The notes: generated by a model from the letters alone, not told the origin. A stretch of 64,000 nucleotides of DNA from Cynocephalus volans (GCF_027409185.1 NC_084472.1:88614427-88678426), one strand, 5' to 3'. Counted from the first letter of the stretch, positions 35,081-63,970 are shown. Numbers and translations are program-made.

Positions 35081-35384
35081 TTGAAGAAGCCAGACCTACC
35101 TGCACCTTTAGGGGCTGTGATAGCCTTTAGCCTTCAGGGGACATCCAGAAGCAGGGAGGACAGTATTCCAGTGTTCCCCGGTGAAGTACAGTCTTCCAGC
35201 AGGTACAGGTCCCACTCTGAAAGCTAATGTGTCTGTTTTGACCTGGGGAAGACACTTGATTGTCAGAACTGTGCAGTAAGCCCCCAGGGAAGCGAAATTG
35301 TAGGTATTCAGAGGCACAAAAATGCTATCAGTATGTAATGCTGGAAAGACACACCAGCCCGGGCAAGTCAAGGGCAATCTGGAA

Positions 35385-35490
35385 TGAATAGATCCTGTGT
35401 AAAATGGGAATAATACAGGTTTCTACCGTACACGGAGATTAGAGAGTCCTGGCACTTACTAAGCGCTCAGTAAGGTCATTTATGAAGGAG
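35385..35490 (+). repeat. MIR fragment
   Basis: 'GTGTAAAATGGGAATAATAC' and 'GGCACTTACTAAGCGCTCAG'. Confidence 0.6.
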
Positions 35491-35499
35491 GGGCTTTGC

Positions 35500-37085
35500 A
35501 GTGTGGGGAAGCAGGAAGATGGGGTGAAGCTGAAGATGGGTGGGAGATCAAAGAAGGGCCTTCACTTTTGTTTGAGAGAAGATACGAGAGCATGCTCGTT
35601 AGTTGAAGGGAATGGTCCAGTAGATAGAAACTGATAATGCAAGAGAGAAGGGGTTCCTGCAGAAGTCTTGGAGAATGTCAGAGGCAGTGGGATTTAGAAC
35701 CCAAGCGGAGAGGCCCCAGGTAAGAGCAGAGGCATTTTACACCATGTGTCAGGGAAGAGCAGTGGCTACGGGTACACCTGCGGCTAAGGATGGGAGCTGT
35801 GGTGGTGGGAAGACGAGTTACTTACAGCAAGTACTTTTCCTCCAGACACAGTGTGGCATTTAGTCAGAGGCATTAATACGGATTTCCATGAGGAAAGGGG
35901 ACATGGAACTTAGGATATGATTGAGAGGGACAGGTAAGAGGATGGGGACATAAAGTGGGAACTTTGGGGTTTTACGATAGCGTATGGGCTCTGTGTGTCT
36001 ATGGAACAGGGGAGGGGGACAGGGAAGAGGGACACTAGAAGAGAAGTGGGAAATATAGTTCTTGCTCTTTGTGGTTGTAGTCAGGCTTTCTATGGAAGTG
36101 CTGAAAGTTCTGAGTTAATGAATATTCACCAGAACCTTTTACTTCAGTGCCCACAGATAGCCCATTCCTGATGTAAATGGTAAATCCTTGAAGAAACCAA
36201 ATTCTGTTGAGTCAATCAACAAAGATTTTAAAAAGTGTAGTTCCCACCAGGGAGAGGAGGTAAGAAAATTGCTAGGGAAGCTGCCTTGGCCTAATGGCCT
36301 AAGGAAGAGGACAGAGTCCACAGGGCTGGATGTGGGCCTGGGTTCAAGTGCTCACTGTGCAGCCAGACCTGGGCCCCTCGTCTAGGTGGAGACGCCTGCC
36401 AGGCCTTTCCTACTCAGACACTGTCACTCAGCATTTCTTTCCGTTGTAAATAAAATCAGTGAATGTGGAAAAGGGAAATGATTCAAGGGGGAGATTTAGA
36501 AAGATGAGGAAATTTTAAACTGATTATCAACTGCTTCAGAAGTCTGTTTCTCCTTTTGCTTAAAAGAATTACAAAGTGGATGCAGAAATTGAGTATATTT
36601 TTGTTTTTAATCACTGACAATGCAGCGCAAGTGGGAAACAGTGTTATGCAGTTTATTAAAGAAACAGGAGGCTTAAATAAAATGCATGTTTTGCTCTACA
36701 CTGAAAAGAAATTTTTAAAGAGTCCGTTCGCTGACAATGAAAAGTGGTTTCTTGTTTGTTTTTCTTTTTTTTAACCTCAGACTGAACTCTCTAGGACTTT
36801 CGTCCTGTTAGATGGATTGGTGTCAGGGATAAAGCACTCTGGCCACTCTGTGGCTGGCTGGTTGATTAGAATTCTGACTTCCTGCCACCATTGCTCCAAT
36901 CTAAGTACCTTTGATCCGATTCCATTGAAATTCTCACAAATGTTCAAGTCAAGCAGCAACACAGGATTTGGAAAAGTGGTTTTCAATTTATTTTAATAGA
37001 ACTCACAGTAGATTTTTGTATTAAAATCCAGTAAAATAAACACACACTCATTCTAAAACATACCAAAAATGTTTCACAAAACATT
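35500..37085. other. Unassigned intergenic stretch
   Basis: 35500-36080 is purine-rich and looks like an old unclassified mammal-wide repeat. 36320-36430 has a faint MIR. No gene visible. Confidence 0.3.
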
Positions 37086-37089
37086 TTCT

Positions 37090-37262
37090 ACTTTTTTTTT
37101 TTTTTTAAAGATGACCGGTAAGGGGATCTTAACCCTTGACTTGGTGTTGTCAGCACCACGCTCAGCCAGTGAGCAAACCGGCCATCCTTATATGGGATCC
37201 GAACCCGTGGCCTTGGTGTTATCAGCACCACAGTCTCTCCCAAGTGAGCCACGGTCCGGCCC
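37090..37262 (-). mobile_element. CYN-type dimeric SINE
   Basis: Antisense: poly-T, then 'GATGACCGGTAAGGGGATCT', the 'TATATGGGAT' joint and 'GAGCCACGGTCCGGCCCC'. Both tRNA-like halves present. Confidence 0.88.
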
Positions 37263-37639
37263 CCGACAATTTTTACTCTTAGAACACATATTGTATTCTA
37301 TTCTGTCCTTTTCTGTTCAATTCATTGAAAGAGATGCTGCTGAGAACATTAAACATTAAATTGAATTTATATCCATTAATGAGTTTGAAAAACAGTTTTA
37401 GAAAATGTGTTTTTCTCTATTTTAGTTATCTATGTAGTAGAATGACAGCCAAGATTTTATAAACTGAAAAACATTTGATATTCAAGAACATCTGATTTGA
37501 AGAACAAAGTGGCAAAGGTATTTAAAAATAGAACTACTGCTTATTGCGTACTCTGTAGTCATTACAGTATAGCTCTTTATGAATACTTCTCTAATCTCTG
37601 TTACAACCTTGTAATTTGGGGTACTGTCATTCCTGTCTG

Positions 37640-38060
37640 GGGATAAACCTCAACCTGAAAGGATGGAAAGAAGTAACAAGAGTCCAAACTTGCCATAAGG
37701 CCACAGTGGCTGGCGGTAGATGTGATTCAGTGCATCAGAGAAAGACAGTTTATTACTTTCAGCAAAGCAAACGAAAGCAGCTTCGCACGGTACAGCAAGT
37801 TCCCCGACCTCAAGTCTCGTGGGAAGGGCCAGATGTTAACAGCTGAAGAGCCCAGGACCGAGGGCTCCACACCTTTTATAGCAAGCGGTAGTAACAAGTC
37901 AGTCTCCCCTCCTGTTGGGCGAGCTGCACAGTTACGCTGCAGTTGCTTATGTGACAAGCTACACAGACAGCTCCAGGGTGGAGGACAGGTGGTCCTTGCA
38001 GTCTGGCACACCCAGCAAGGACACGCAGGATCCTAGGGCATGGTGGGCTGCTTCTCCCAA
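37640..38060 (-). repeat. Possible LTR
   Basis: On the minus strand a GCTATAAAA motif near 37875 lies upstream of an AATAAA near 37750, in higher G+C sequence. This fits U3-R order. Ends and family are unknown. Confidence 0.35.
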
Positions 38061-38529
38061 CAACTCTCCATCTCATAGTTGAGGCACCCGGGCTGAGAGA
38101 CCTCATTTTCTTAAATTCACACGAGTTATGTGGCAGGGCACACATGCGAATACATCTGCCTTCTTCTGATGCAAATGCTCTTTTCAGTCCACCACAAAGC
38201 CTTTACTTGATTTCATCTCTAATCCAGTGCCTTTTACCCAGGAGACACTTAAAGATACTAACTGATAATTATGGTTAAGTAAAGATACAAGACATTTGCC
38301 TTGGACATGGATCATTTCGCACATAGACAAGCACACAGGTGGGAACAATTTCTGGCAGTGGAACTTCTTTGTGATTTTGATGGATATTACTGAATTACCC
38401 TTCATAAAGTTTGCATCAATTTACACTCAGAATAACTTAGTAAGAGAACCTGTTTCATCACTCCTTCAAAAACAGTGCCACCAGACTATTCAATCTTCAC
38501 CAATCTCCTAGGGAAAAAACGGAATCTCA

Positions 38530-39350
38530 CTGCAGTTTTAATTTCTCTTATTATGAGGGTTAACATTTTTTAAAATTATTTTTTATTATTTCGTTTAATA
38601 GTCATTTAAATTTCCTTTTCTGAAACTGTCACATTCTTTGCTCATTTTTCTATTGTTATCCTTTTTTCTTAATTTCTAAATGCTTTTTATATGTTCTATG
38701 TATATTGAAACTACTGTTTCTTAGTTTGTTGTTATCTTATTTATGCAAATTTTTTCCATGCACAATTTTTTCATTTAAATGTCATCAAACTTAGCATTTT
38801 CTTCATGGTTTCGGAATTTTGTATATCTAAGGAAGGTTGGTTGTCTCATCCTGAAATTACATATTTTAAAAATCTCCAGCATTTTCTTTTTAAAGTTTTT
38901 TTGTTTCTTTAATTTCTCTGGAAGTTACTATGATGTCAAGTGTGAGACAGAAGTACGTTTCCTTTTTCCCCCTAGGTAGCTATCCAGTTGTCCTATAACA
39001 CTTACCGAAGAAATTGTATTTTCTACAGAGATATCTGTTAAATTCCCATATCTATTTAGGTCTGTTTCTGGCTCTATTCTATTTCATTGATTTGAGCACA
39101 GTATCACTTTAATTCTGCTTGAAATACGTTTTACTAAATGGCAGAACTAATCTTACTTCATAACCCTTCTTTTTCAATATTTTTCCTGACTAGTCTAGTA
39201 TGCTCAGTTTTTCTTAAGAATTTTGAAATCAGCTTTTCCTGTTTTTAAAAAACCAGTTGCAATTTCACTGGGATCACCTTAAATTTATAGTATAATTTAG
39301 GGGGAATTACTATCTTTATCAGTTGATTTTTTTCAATTGGTCATGCTAAA
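38530..39350 (-). repeat. Probable old L1 fragment
   Basis: T-rich sequence with 'TTGCTCATTTTTCTATTG' and similar phrases seen in antisense old L1 3' parts. Confidence 0.4.
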
Positions 39351-39860
39351 AACTTTGGAGTCATCTTTGGTGCCTTTTTCTCCCACTCCCTTCATCTAAT
39401 CTGTTAGCAAAATCCTGTCAGCCATTCCTTCAAGATAGATCCAGAAACCGACTTCTCATCACTTCCACCTCCCACCCTAGTCAAGCTTTCATCAGTTTTC
39501 ACCCACCTCAATAGCTTCCTAACTGGTCTCCCTGCCTTCCCTCTTGCTTTAGTCTACTCTCAACATAGAAGTCAGAATAAACTGCTCAAACATAACTCAG
39601 ATTACCTCGCTCCTCTGCTCAAAACCTTCTACAGGCTTTCCACCTCATTCAGGGTAAAAAGTAAAGACTTGGAGCGAAGATCTGGAGGTAAGTAAGTTAA
39701 CCATATGATTATCTGGGAGAGTGTCCCATGCAGAGGAAACAGCCGGAACAAAGGCCACAAGGCAGGAACATGACAGAGAGTAACAGGAGATGAGGTCACA
39801 GACATAGCAGTAGACCTCAGACCTGTACCTTATAGGCCAGTTTAATCTAGGAGTAGTTGA
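39350..39860. repeat. Ancient mammal-wide repeats, unclassified
   Basis: 'AGCTTCCTAACTGGTCTCCC' and 'GCTCAAAACCTTCTACAGGC', then 'GGCCACAAGGCAGGAACATG', are phrases of widespread ancient repeats. I cannot name the families with confidence. Confidence 0.4.
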
Positions 39861-39862
39861 GG

Positions 39863-39968
39863 GCTGGCCAGTTAGCTCAGTTGGTTAGAGAGTAGTGTTA
39901 TAACACCAATGTCAAGGGTTTGGATCCCCATACTGGCCAACTTCAAAAAAATAAATAAAATAAAAATA
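39863..39968 (+). mobile_element. CYN-type monomeric tRNA-Ile SINE
   Basis: 'GGCTGGCCAGTTAGCTCAGT', 'GGTTAGAGAGTAGTGTTATA', 'GGGTTTGGATCCCC' and an A-rich tail: a nearly complete tRNA-Ile-like body. Confidence 0.9.
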
Positions 39969-39969
39969 G

Positions 39970-42900
39970 TTGAAAGTATTTACTTATGTGGGGTGGGAGA
40001 TGGGATAGGAGGAGTGTGGGCAGGGAAAATGATCTTTTTACATTAAAAGCCTTGTAGAAAGAACTACTCGACTTCTAAAACTACAGGTGTGACTTTCACA
40101 AAAACAAAAACTTAATAAGGAATTTTAAAACACTGACATACAAAAGAAAAATATGGAAGCTAACGGAAAAATTTAACAGATGGTATTTGCCAGCATGTGG
40201 TGGGAGTTAAGCTTTTCTTTTAGCAGATGGATGGACATTCTTATAACTAAAACTCCATGATTTCTCAGTCATCATAAGGATTTTCAATGAAATAACATCA
40301 ATTTAAAATTTAATCTTTGAGCTGCCCCTGGAAGGTAAGGAATATTTTGTTAGTGTCTCCAGCATTTATCAAGTGAAATGGTAACCTGACAAACTGCAAA
40401 TGTAGTGGTCTTCAGAAAAATAGAACAGAAAAAGGTTTCAACAGTTTTAAATTTCTTTCACGTTAAAAAAAAATCATACTATTGGGTAGATATTTGAAAA
40501 AAGTATGATTTTGAGAATACAAATCAGTGAAAAGGAGGTGGGAATTAGTATGTGTGCTTCCATGAAGAAGCCTCAAAGATGACAATCTTTCCAGGCTACA
40601 GGGGTCCGAACCTTACTATGTTCCTTTGCAAATGAACTGGATCCTAAGGGACTCAGCAAACCTACTGCCCTCCGTAAAAACAAATGCATGTCATTCAGCT
40701 TCACCTTGCAGTAGGAGCAGGAGAATGAAGCCCTGGAGCATGCGAGAGGAACATCCTCGGTCTACGCACCGTAAGGCTCAGCCTCTTGTAATTCCTCTAA
40801 GTAGATTCTATATCCACATTAAATGAAAACCTTGCTCATCTCTTTCTGTACTCTAAAAATTGTCATATTAAACGATTAAGGTTAATTTCTTATCACATAA
40901 TTATAAAGCAAAATGTTTTAAATCTGTATCCTCCCCTCTCCCATCTACAGTTTCCACCTTTTCTAAATTGCATTCTTTTATTAATAAAAGAAAGGCATAG
41001 AGATGGTTTGTTACTTAAAATATCAAGAATAGTTTCCCGATAGGACAAATGTTCATGGAAGGCACAGAAAAGGACATATAATAGCTCCAGAAGGCTGAAG
41101 AAAAACATGCGAGATCACTTAAAACTTCCCAGATGTCAGCAGTAACAAACGGAAAACGGGCAGCGGTGGGAATGTTTCCTGTCTATTTTATCACCACCAT
41201 CAGCCTATTATGACAATTTATTTTGGAAACTAAATTTATATAAGAAACTCAGCAAGCAAATGATCATTCCTTTGGAAATGGTGGGAAACTTAAGCTAATT
41301 TTCTTATTTTTGCTTCTCATCAGCAAGACCTTAAAGGAATTGAAATTATTTATCTACTTATTCAGGCATTGCCTCTTAAAGCTCTCTTCAGCTCTTCATA
41401 TAAGCAAAAACTGTCATGTAATAATTTTCATTACCACAAATTTAGTCACTAAGGATCCCATGCTAATCAAATGTTTGCTCCTCTCATGCTGTGCAATGAA
41501 GCTTTACTTAATTGGTCTTTCGGAAAAATAGAAAATCAATGATAAAAGTCCTTAGCTCTTTGAAAGGTCATTTTATGTTTTCAAAAATTAATAGGCTTCA
41601 TATAAAAGCTGTTCCATCTTTTGTATGTTCTAATCAGTGACTTTCAAACTCTTTTCTCACCACTACTCACTTTAATAAATTTTACATAGTGACTCAGTAC
41701 CCACATACATACTCCAAACTAAGCAAGTTTTCACAAGGAAAAAAAACACCCCATACAACGGGTAGCATATGCTGGTATTTTCTTTTCAATTCTTTTCTCT
41801 TCCATTCCATTAAAAAAAGCTTGTAAAAACCCTCAATTAATTTCCTCACTAATGGATTTCAGATTATAGTTTGAAAAACACTCTGGATCACAATTACTTA
41901 TTATTTTGTCACATAATTGAAAACACTGAAATTCTGAATCACAGATTACCAGATAATTCCACTTGTTCTATTTTTACTCTGTGGAATATCAAACGGTAAA
42001 AAATAAAAAATAAAACTCTACTGTTATTACACAGCATGATTTTTAAATTTATTATTCTTAAAGCTACCACAGATAGCCCTCTGGACACTGGCCAAATCCT
42101 CACCATAACTGCTCTCTTCTGAAACGAGGTCCAGGGCTGGGCCTGTCTACAGGACAAAGCAGAGCTTGGTGAAGGCTTGAATCACCCAACTATCTAAAAT
42201 GCTGTGGCCTGGAAAAACACGATGTGGGACAACTGAGATTATAACGTTGCAATCAAAAAGACAGAAAATCCAAAATGCAGGTTTACTACTAATTTCATTC
42301 CATAGGATATTTATACATACATTTCAGATTTGCCAAAGTACACGGCAAGCAATAACTGTAACTTTAATTTCAATTATTTTATTTTTTGAGTTCTATTTGG
42401 TTCTTTTTCAAATCTGCATGATTTTCAAGTTTCTTGCTTCCCACTCAATTTCCTATTATTTCTTTATTTAAAATACAGTCTATGTCATATCAATATATAC
42501 TTGTGGTTCTAAGGTTTTTTATGGCAGGTTCTCATGATGCCTTGCTCTGTGTATTGAGTGATTTTTGACTGAGCGCATATTCCCTGAACTCTTTGTGTGG
42601 GACTTTTTTGGAGGTCTGGGTTGAAGGGAGGGTTCCAGAGCAGATCTGAATTCCTTTCTACCTGTTGCCTAGAGGCCCTACCCACTTGGTACTTTAAAAT
42701 CTTGGCTTGAGGTTTTTTTGTTTTGTTTAGATCACCCATACATGGAGAATTTGGGCTGAAATTCAAGTGTGAGGTAAATGTGGGTACAAATTGTCAGGAG
42801 AGTGTGTGCATATACACATACATATATACGCCCATATGCTTACATGTTATCCCTCCGTCCAGAACCAAAGTTCAACACAGGACTTTTCCTCGGGGGTCCC

Positions 42901-43239
42901 CCCAGGGGATGGATCTCAGCCTAATGAATGCTCGGCATGGGGGTGTGTATGGTTGTGAACGTATAAGTGACTCTGTACCCTGGACTTCATCTGCTGTCTT
43001 CTGGGCCCCTGAAGCTGTAAAAACAAAAGATGTCCTTAACTTCCGGGTTCCAGCTTTCATTTACGTTTTTAGACTCTGGTTATTCCTTACTGTCCTGTGA
43101 GCTCATTTGAAAAACATTTTCTTAATTCAACATTTTGAATAGTTTCTAGTAGGAGCGTACATCTCAAATCATAAGTCTGTGAACATTTATAAAATCAACA
43201 ATTCTCTCTACAGTGACTGAAATAAAACAAGTAGAAAAA
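39970..43239. other. Unassigned stretch 3' of RWDD4
   Basis: A+T-rich sequence with no clear gene. 41640-41880 is vaguely like a hAT element and 42490-42770 like an old L1, neither firm. Confidence 0.3.
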
Positions 43240-45046
43240 TCCTTATGTGTAATTCAGACTTTATTGCTTATTAATTATGTCATTCCACACAATTTTAAGT
43301 AAACAGACTTTGAGAAAATATACTGGGAGAGTTAAACAGTAGATGGCAATATTGATGAGAATGTTCAATTACCTTACGTAAGGTAATAAGAGGCACCATT
43401 GCCACTGTCACCCCCAGAAATTTGTACATTTCATATAAAAAGAGTAAAAATAGTTCATTGGCATTTAACTAGCATTATTCTTTGTAATCTATGAATCACA
43501 ATTAGCCTGAACAATTTCAGAATCTTCAGAACAAAACAAAGTATTTTCTTTTCTAGCAGATGTTTCTTCAAAAAGACAAGCAAACAAATCACAACAAAAG
43601 CTATTACATACACAGACCCGAAACAAAAGTTGGCATATTCCAGTGGTCCTGGATTTTAATACGTTTTGCTCTATATTAATTCAAGAAATAAAATGTGATT
43701 CAGCTTTTGAAAATGAGATTACACTCTTTCACTGTAAATATACTTACTTTGTACTTCAAATAATTTAACTGAAGCCAAAGTTAACCCAGTAAAAACCATG
43801 GACACGACTCAAACTGCTCTTATGCTAAGGTAACTTCTTTAAAAAGTTAATTACTCTCTAAAAATGCAGACCCAAGCTACACGGTATAACTTGAGGAACT
43901 AACAATCTATCCTTCAAGATAAAGCAGCATCTTGAAGAAAGTGTTCTTAAAGCTGGGGAGGATATACAAAATCACGGTAAATCACACATAAACATCAGTA
44001 TCTTTTCCTGGTAAAATGATGCCAAGAGTTTCCTCTATTTATATTTTTTTTAAAATATCAAGTACGTATAACAGTTCAGCATTTGAAAGACTTCTATGTA
44101 TATTATTAAAAAGACGCTCAGATGGAGAAATACATTTGGATATTTGAAAAGACACACTGAAAAGAAACAAATGTGGTTTTATATTGAACCATTTAGAAGA
44201 CCTCAGTTATTCAATAACTAAAAACACACAATATAAGATAAATAGGAATTTATTAAAATCACTGTCTCCAACAATACAAAAATTAAATATTAAGGCATCT
44301 TTTACTCCCATCCTGGTATATGCAGAAAAGAGAAATATTTTAAATAAGAGCCAGCACTTCTTATTCAAATGCTTCCTAACGTATCTGGCAGATTTGTTTT
44401 TATACTCTCCTATCCCACATATCATCAAAAATTCTTATGATCAAATACTTTGACTCAAACCAAGAGATAAATATAAATAGATATCAATTTATTAAAGGGA
44501 AGTAGTTCACCCTTGGAAAATAAAAAGGAACTACAAAGAATATCATGTATAAAGTTCAAATTACCAGCATCCAAATTTCTCTGAGGCAACTTATGCTTCA
44601 ATAATTAAGCAAAAGAAGAGCTGAAGAGTTTATTTTATTTAACATGGTTCATACTGTAGGATAACTGTTCACTCAATGTTCTGTTCCACTGGGATGACAG
44701 TTTAAAAAGGGCTTCATATGTCTTTACAAAAATATCACATCCACTACAGTAAGATCATATAAATTAATACTGATTATTATTCTCCATATTTGTCTACTTA
44801 CAAAGCTCAACAGGCTTCATAAAGTATCCTAAATAGTAGCATTTTCACCTTTTATTAAGGCAAGTTTGTGAAAATAATTTAATACAACCAGATCTCTTCA
44901 TGAACTTTCAACTAACATTTTTGTGTAAGAAACATACAAAAAATTATGTTTTATAAAAAGCTACCTCAATACCAGAAAATAGTAACGACAGATTTTGAAC
45001 CTAGTTTTTTTAAAGGATGCTCTTTCCTTGTCTCAAATTCCAAGCG
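43240..45046 (-). other. RWDD4: RWDD4 3' untranslated region (probable extent)
   Basis: About 1.8 kb of A+T-rich sequence downstream of the stop with no recognisable interspersed repeat. Several minus-strand AATAAA motifs occur. The most distal I favour is at 43260-43265, putting cleavage near 43240. Alternative signals lie near 44250, 44490 and 44630, so shorter isoforms are possible. The stop end is certain; the far end is inferred. Confidence 0.45.
43368..43387. promoter_or_regulatory. Perfect 20-bp palindrome with a D-box-like core
   Basis: ATTACCTTACGTAAGGTAAT. The core TTACGTAA is the consensus for PAR-bZIP/NFIL3 factors. It lies just beyond... within the probable RWDD4 3' UTR, near its distal end. 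Occupancy is not known. Confidence 0.35.
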
Positions 45047-58487
<13,441 letters not shown>

Positions 58488-58631
58488 TGCGCCGGTCGCG
58501 GGACACCTCCCGGGCGGACAGCGTTCGCGACAACCAAGAGAAAGAAAGCGAGGGCTGTGGCCCCGAGACTGGGGTGCCCGCCTTCCGCGCCTGGCTGCCG
58601 GAGTGCACCCTTCGCACCCACAGACGCGAGT

Positions 58632-58641
58632 CGCATGCGCA
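58632..58641. promoter_or_regulatory. NRF1-like site
   Basis: Palindromic CGCATGCGCA, close to the NRF1 consensus. It lies between the RWDD4 start codon and the TRAPPC11 first exon, where a shared activator would be expected. Confidence 0.6.
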
Positions 58642-58787
58642 CCCAGTCCTCCGCCGCTCCAGGCCGCGGGAGGTGGGATGCGGGCGGGAAGCCCGACGCC
58701 CCGGTAAGTGGGCCGCCCTAGCGCCTGGGCAGAGGCTGGGGGAGGTATCCGCAGAGGCCCCGCCCCTCTCCCCCTTTCACTTCTCCT

Positions 58788-58792
58788 ATTGG
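58788..58792 (-). promoter_or_regulatory. CCAAT box (NF-Y-like)
   Basis: CTATTGGCT context, a good inverted CCAAT box next to a GC box (58758-58766). A second one in GATTGGTG is at 58886-58890. Confidence 0.5.
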
Positions 58793-58899
58793 CTCCTTCC
58801 TCTCTCCGCCCCCATCTCTTTCTCTTCTAGGAAATGGAGAGCCCTCCTTACGCCTTGAGAAGCAGCGTAAAGTCCTTGGACAGCGATTGGTGTAGAGCG

Positions 58900-59099
58900 C
58901 TGTCACTCAGGCCCAGAAAGTGCTTCCTGTGTTTGTGGAGGTGGGAACAGGGAAGTCTCGCCTGCTGGGGCCGGCTGTGGGGTTGTGACTGTAGGGGCTG
59001 GCCCTGGCGTTTGGTGACACCCCTGTCTGCCTCTCCTCGTCCTCTCCCGGTTGGCGGTGACCGGCCACAACTGCAGCGGGTCCCGGGCGTGGGGCCTGG
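58900..59099 (+). other. TRAPPC11: TRAPPC11 probable non-coding exon 1
   Basis: The CpG island contains a near-ideal donor, CCTGG|GTGAGT, with the exon ending at 59099. The first coding exon at 61310 begins with an acceptor, so an upstream untranslated exon is required. The start coordinate is only a guess. Other GT donors in the island cannot be excluded. Confidence 0.45.
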
Positions 59100-61547
<2,448 letters not shown>

Positions 61548-62111
61548 TGATTACATGTGTTCTCTCCCTCTCTTCCTATGTGTGTGTATGTGTGTATATC
61601 TTTTTTGTTCCTATTGTCTGTGCCGGAAAAGCCCTGAGTTTAGCAGGGCAGTGGTTGGTTATAGTGGTGCATGAGAAAACCTTAGGCATTTTCTTGTAAC
61701 ATACTATGTGTGTGTTTAATAATAGTTATTTTTTTAAACCCCAGAGTATTAATTATTTTCTAAAGCTTTTCTATTGTGAGCCTATGTTTTCCTTTTTTCA
61801 TTTGTAGAAAAAAATACCTAAGTCTCCATAGTTTTAACAGAGTCATCTCTAAAAGGAAGGTCTCATATTCCCTGTTCATCATTAGCAATCTCATTATAGA
61901 ATCCATGGTCTTCACAGTTTGGCTCAATTTCACACACATTTTTTGAGCATTTGCTTTGTTTTAGGTACCTGGAACCATGCAACAAGCTGGTGATTTGAAT
62001 TTAAATAAGACATGCTCCCTGTCCTTGGGGAATTACAGATACACTAAAATAGTTTATTGATTGTGGAATCAGGAAAGGTATTAAGTTCTAAACTGACTTT
62101 TTGGAGACTTA

Positions 62112-62640
62112 AACTAAATTCTCAACTTGGAATTATGTATCATTGTTTTTTCACCACAGATTTGAAATGATGTTCCTTGATCATTTCTTTAATGCTGGTT
62201 TTCAAAGAGTTTTCATATGTTCATTTAAAATCAAAATTTTAACAAGGTCGATCAAAGACTCACTTTCACTCAGCTTCATTTCAGTGAATTAAAGTAAATT
62301 CTAAACTGGAAATGACATATCGTTGTCTTTATAAGTTTTTTACTGATGATTCTTGACCATTTTTCCAGTGAGTTATTATATGTGTGTTTAAAAGCAAAAT
62401 TTTAGCAAGGTAAATAGTACGTGCACTTTCAACTGCATTGTATCAGTAAATTTTAGTAAATAATAGGAATGGTGTATGGTTGTCTTTTATGTAAGTTTTT
62501 CCTCACTTTTCTGGAGCATTTTCCCAGTGCTTGATTTCACTGGAATTTCACGTACGTAATTCAGATGAAAATTTCAGCAAGGCAGATAAGATGCATTTTC
62601 AGCTGGTTCAGTCTGTGAATTAAAGGAAATTTTGAACTAG
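62112..62640. repeat. Diverged tandem repeat, about 160-180 bp period
   Basis: Three consecutive diverged units start near 62112, 62292 and 62452, with a fourth beginning at 62622. Landmarks recurring in the same order are: AGTAAATTCT-like start, 'TATCATTG/TATCGTTGTC', 'TTGATCATTT/TTGACCATTT', 'TTTTAACAAGG/TTTTAGCAAGG/TTTCAGCAAGG', then 'CACTTTCA', then 'CAGTGAATTAAAG'. Spacings are 180, 160 and 170 bp. It lies in TRAPPC11 intron 2. Confidence 0.75.
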
Positions 62641-62954
62641 GGAAAAATCCTGACTTTTAAGGTGAACAACATAGTACATCCTCTAATTTACCTTAGGAAA
62701 ATAATTATTATAATGATGATAGTATTAATAAAAGCAGCTCACATATAGAACTCACTTTGTGAAATTTACTGTTATAAGCCATTCATGTACATTGATTGAT
62801 TTGTTCTTTGTCATAATTTTATGGAGTTGGTTTCAAAGTTAGGTGATGAGATATATCAATCAAAATAAATTCCCCCACTTCTTTCTCCCCTTCCCCCTCA
62901 CCCCCCCTCATCCCCCCCCCGCCCCCCGCAGTTTTTTGTTTTTTGTTTTGCCCT

Positions 62955-63130
62955 AGAGCAGTGTTTCCAACTTGGTAGTCTCTGGACCAAGTATGTCATC
63001 ACCACCTGAGTTTATTAAAAATGTAGATGCCAGGCCTCCTCAGTTAATCTCTGGGAGGGTAAGACCTGTGGATCTGGTCCCCCCCCCCCCCCAGCTGATT
63101 ATTTTGCTTATGTGTTTGAGAACCACATAC
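62955..63130. repeat. hAT-Charlie nonautonomous element (MER5-like)
   Basis: 'CACCTGAGTTTATTAAAAAT' with 'GTAGATGCCAGGCCTCCTCA' and the end 'TGTTTGAGAACCACAT'. A C run at about 63080 interrupts it. In TRAPPC11 intron 2. Confidence 0.65.
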
Positions 63131-63829
63131 CGGAGACATCATTTCATATACCCAGCCCAATAAATCGTGAGCTGTCTGAAATTGTGCAAGTAATAGCAGC
63201 CCTGGCCCCGGCCCTTACACATTCTTTTTTTTAATATGATGTTTGTGTCAAGGGAGGCTGGCGGTCCAGGACAACTAGCCCCTTTTTTCCTCCCTTAATT
63301 CTCCAATTCAGGATGCTTTTCATTTCCCAATTCCTGATTCTTTCCTGCATCCCCATGTTATTTTATGACAGGCTTCCTTACTGTCTTTGTCTATCATCCC
63401 TTGAGGTAGACATCAGACCAATATGAGAGTAATCTGAGTCAGTGCAGGTGATTCAGAAGTAATTTGAGATTTCAACTGGGTTTTTTGGAACTAATACACA
63501 AATCTACCACATCCTCTTCCCACTATGTGGCACTTAGTGCGTCTGACCCTCAAGTGACTGCTGATATACTTTTAAGAATTTTCTTTATTTTTAACTTCAT
63601 CCACAAGTAAGGTGAAATGCTGTCTTTGAAACAAATGAAGCCATACTGCATTTTAGATAATATTTTATTTGAGCAGTTTCATAAGAACAGAAACTGAAAT
63701 GATGAAGAATATAAGTAGAATTTACCTGGAAATGGGCTCGATACTTTTCTTTTTAACAGGATATATGAAAACCTTGACATCATTAGAACCTCTTGATTTT
63801 GACTATTCTTCTTTAAATGGGAAGTATAG

Positions 63830-63970
63830 TGACTCTGGGATTGAGATTCTACCTCCCACACTTTCTAGCTCTTATTTAATCTCTGTAAGCCTGAATTTTT
63901 TCATCTTAAAAAAAGTGGTGAGTATATTGAATGAGATAAATTCACAGGTGCCTGGCACTCAGTAACAGGT
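63830..63970 (+). repeat. MIR SINE
   Basis: 'AATCTCTGTAAGCCTGAATT' and 'GGTGCCTGGCACTCAGTA'. Confidence 0.65.

Noticed and set aside
39863-39968. Possible functional tRNA-Ile gene
   Set aside because: The body is degenerate in the anticodon arm, carries an A-rich tail and recurs six more times in the window in both orientations. It is a SINE.
62880-63096. C-rich tracts as possible G-quadruplex regulatory elements
   Set aside because: The runs are simple poly-C within repeat-derived DNA. Nothing ties them to regulation of TRAPPC11.
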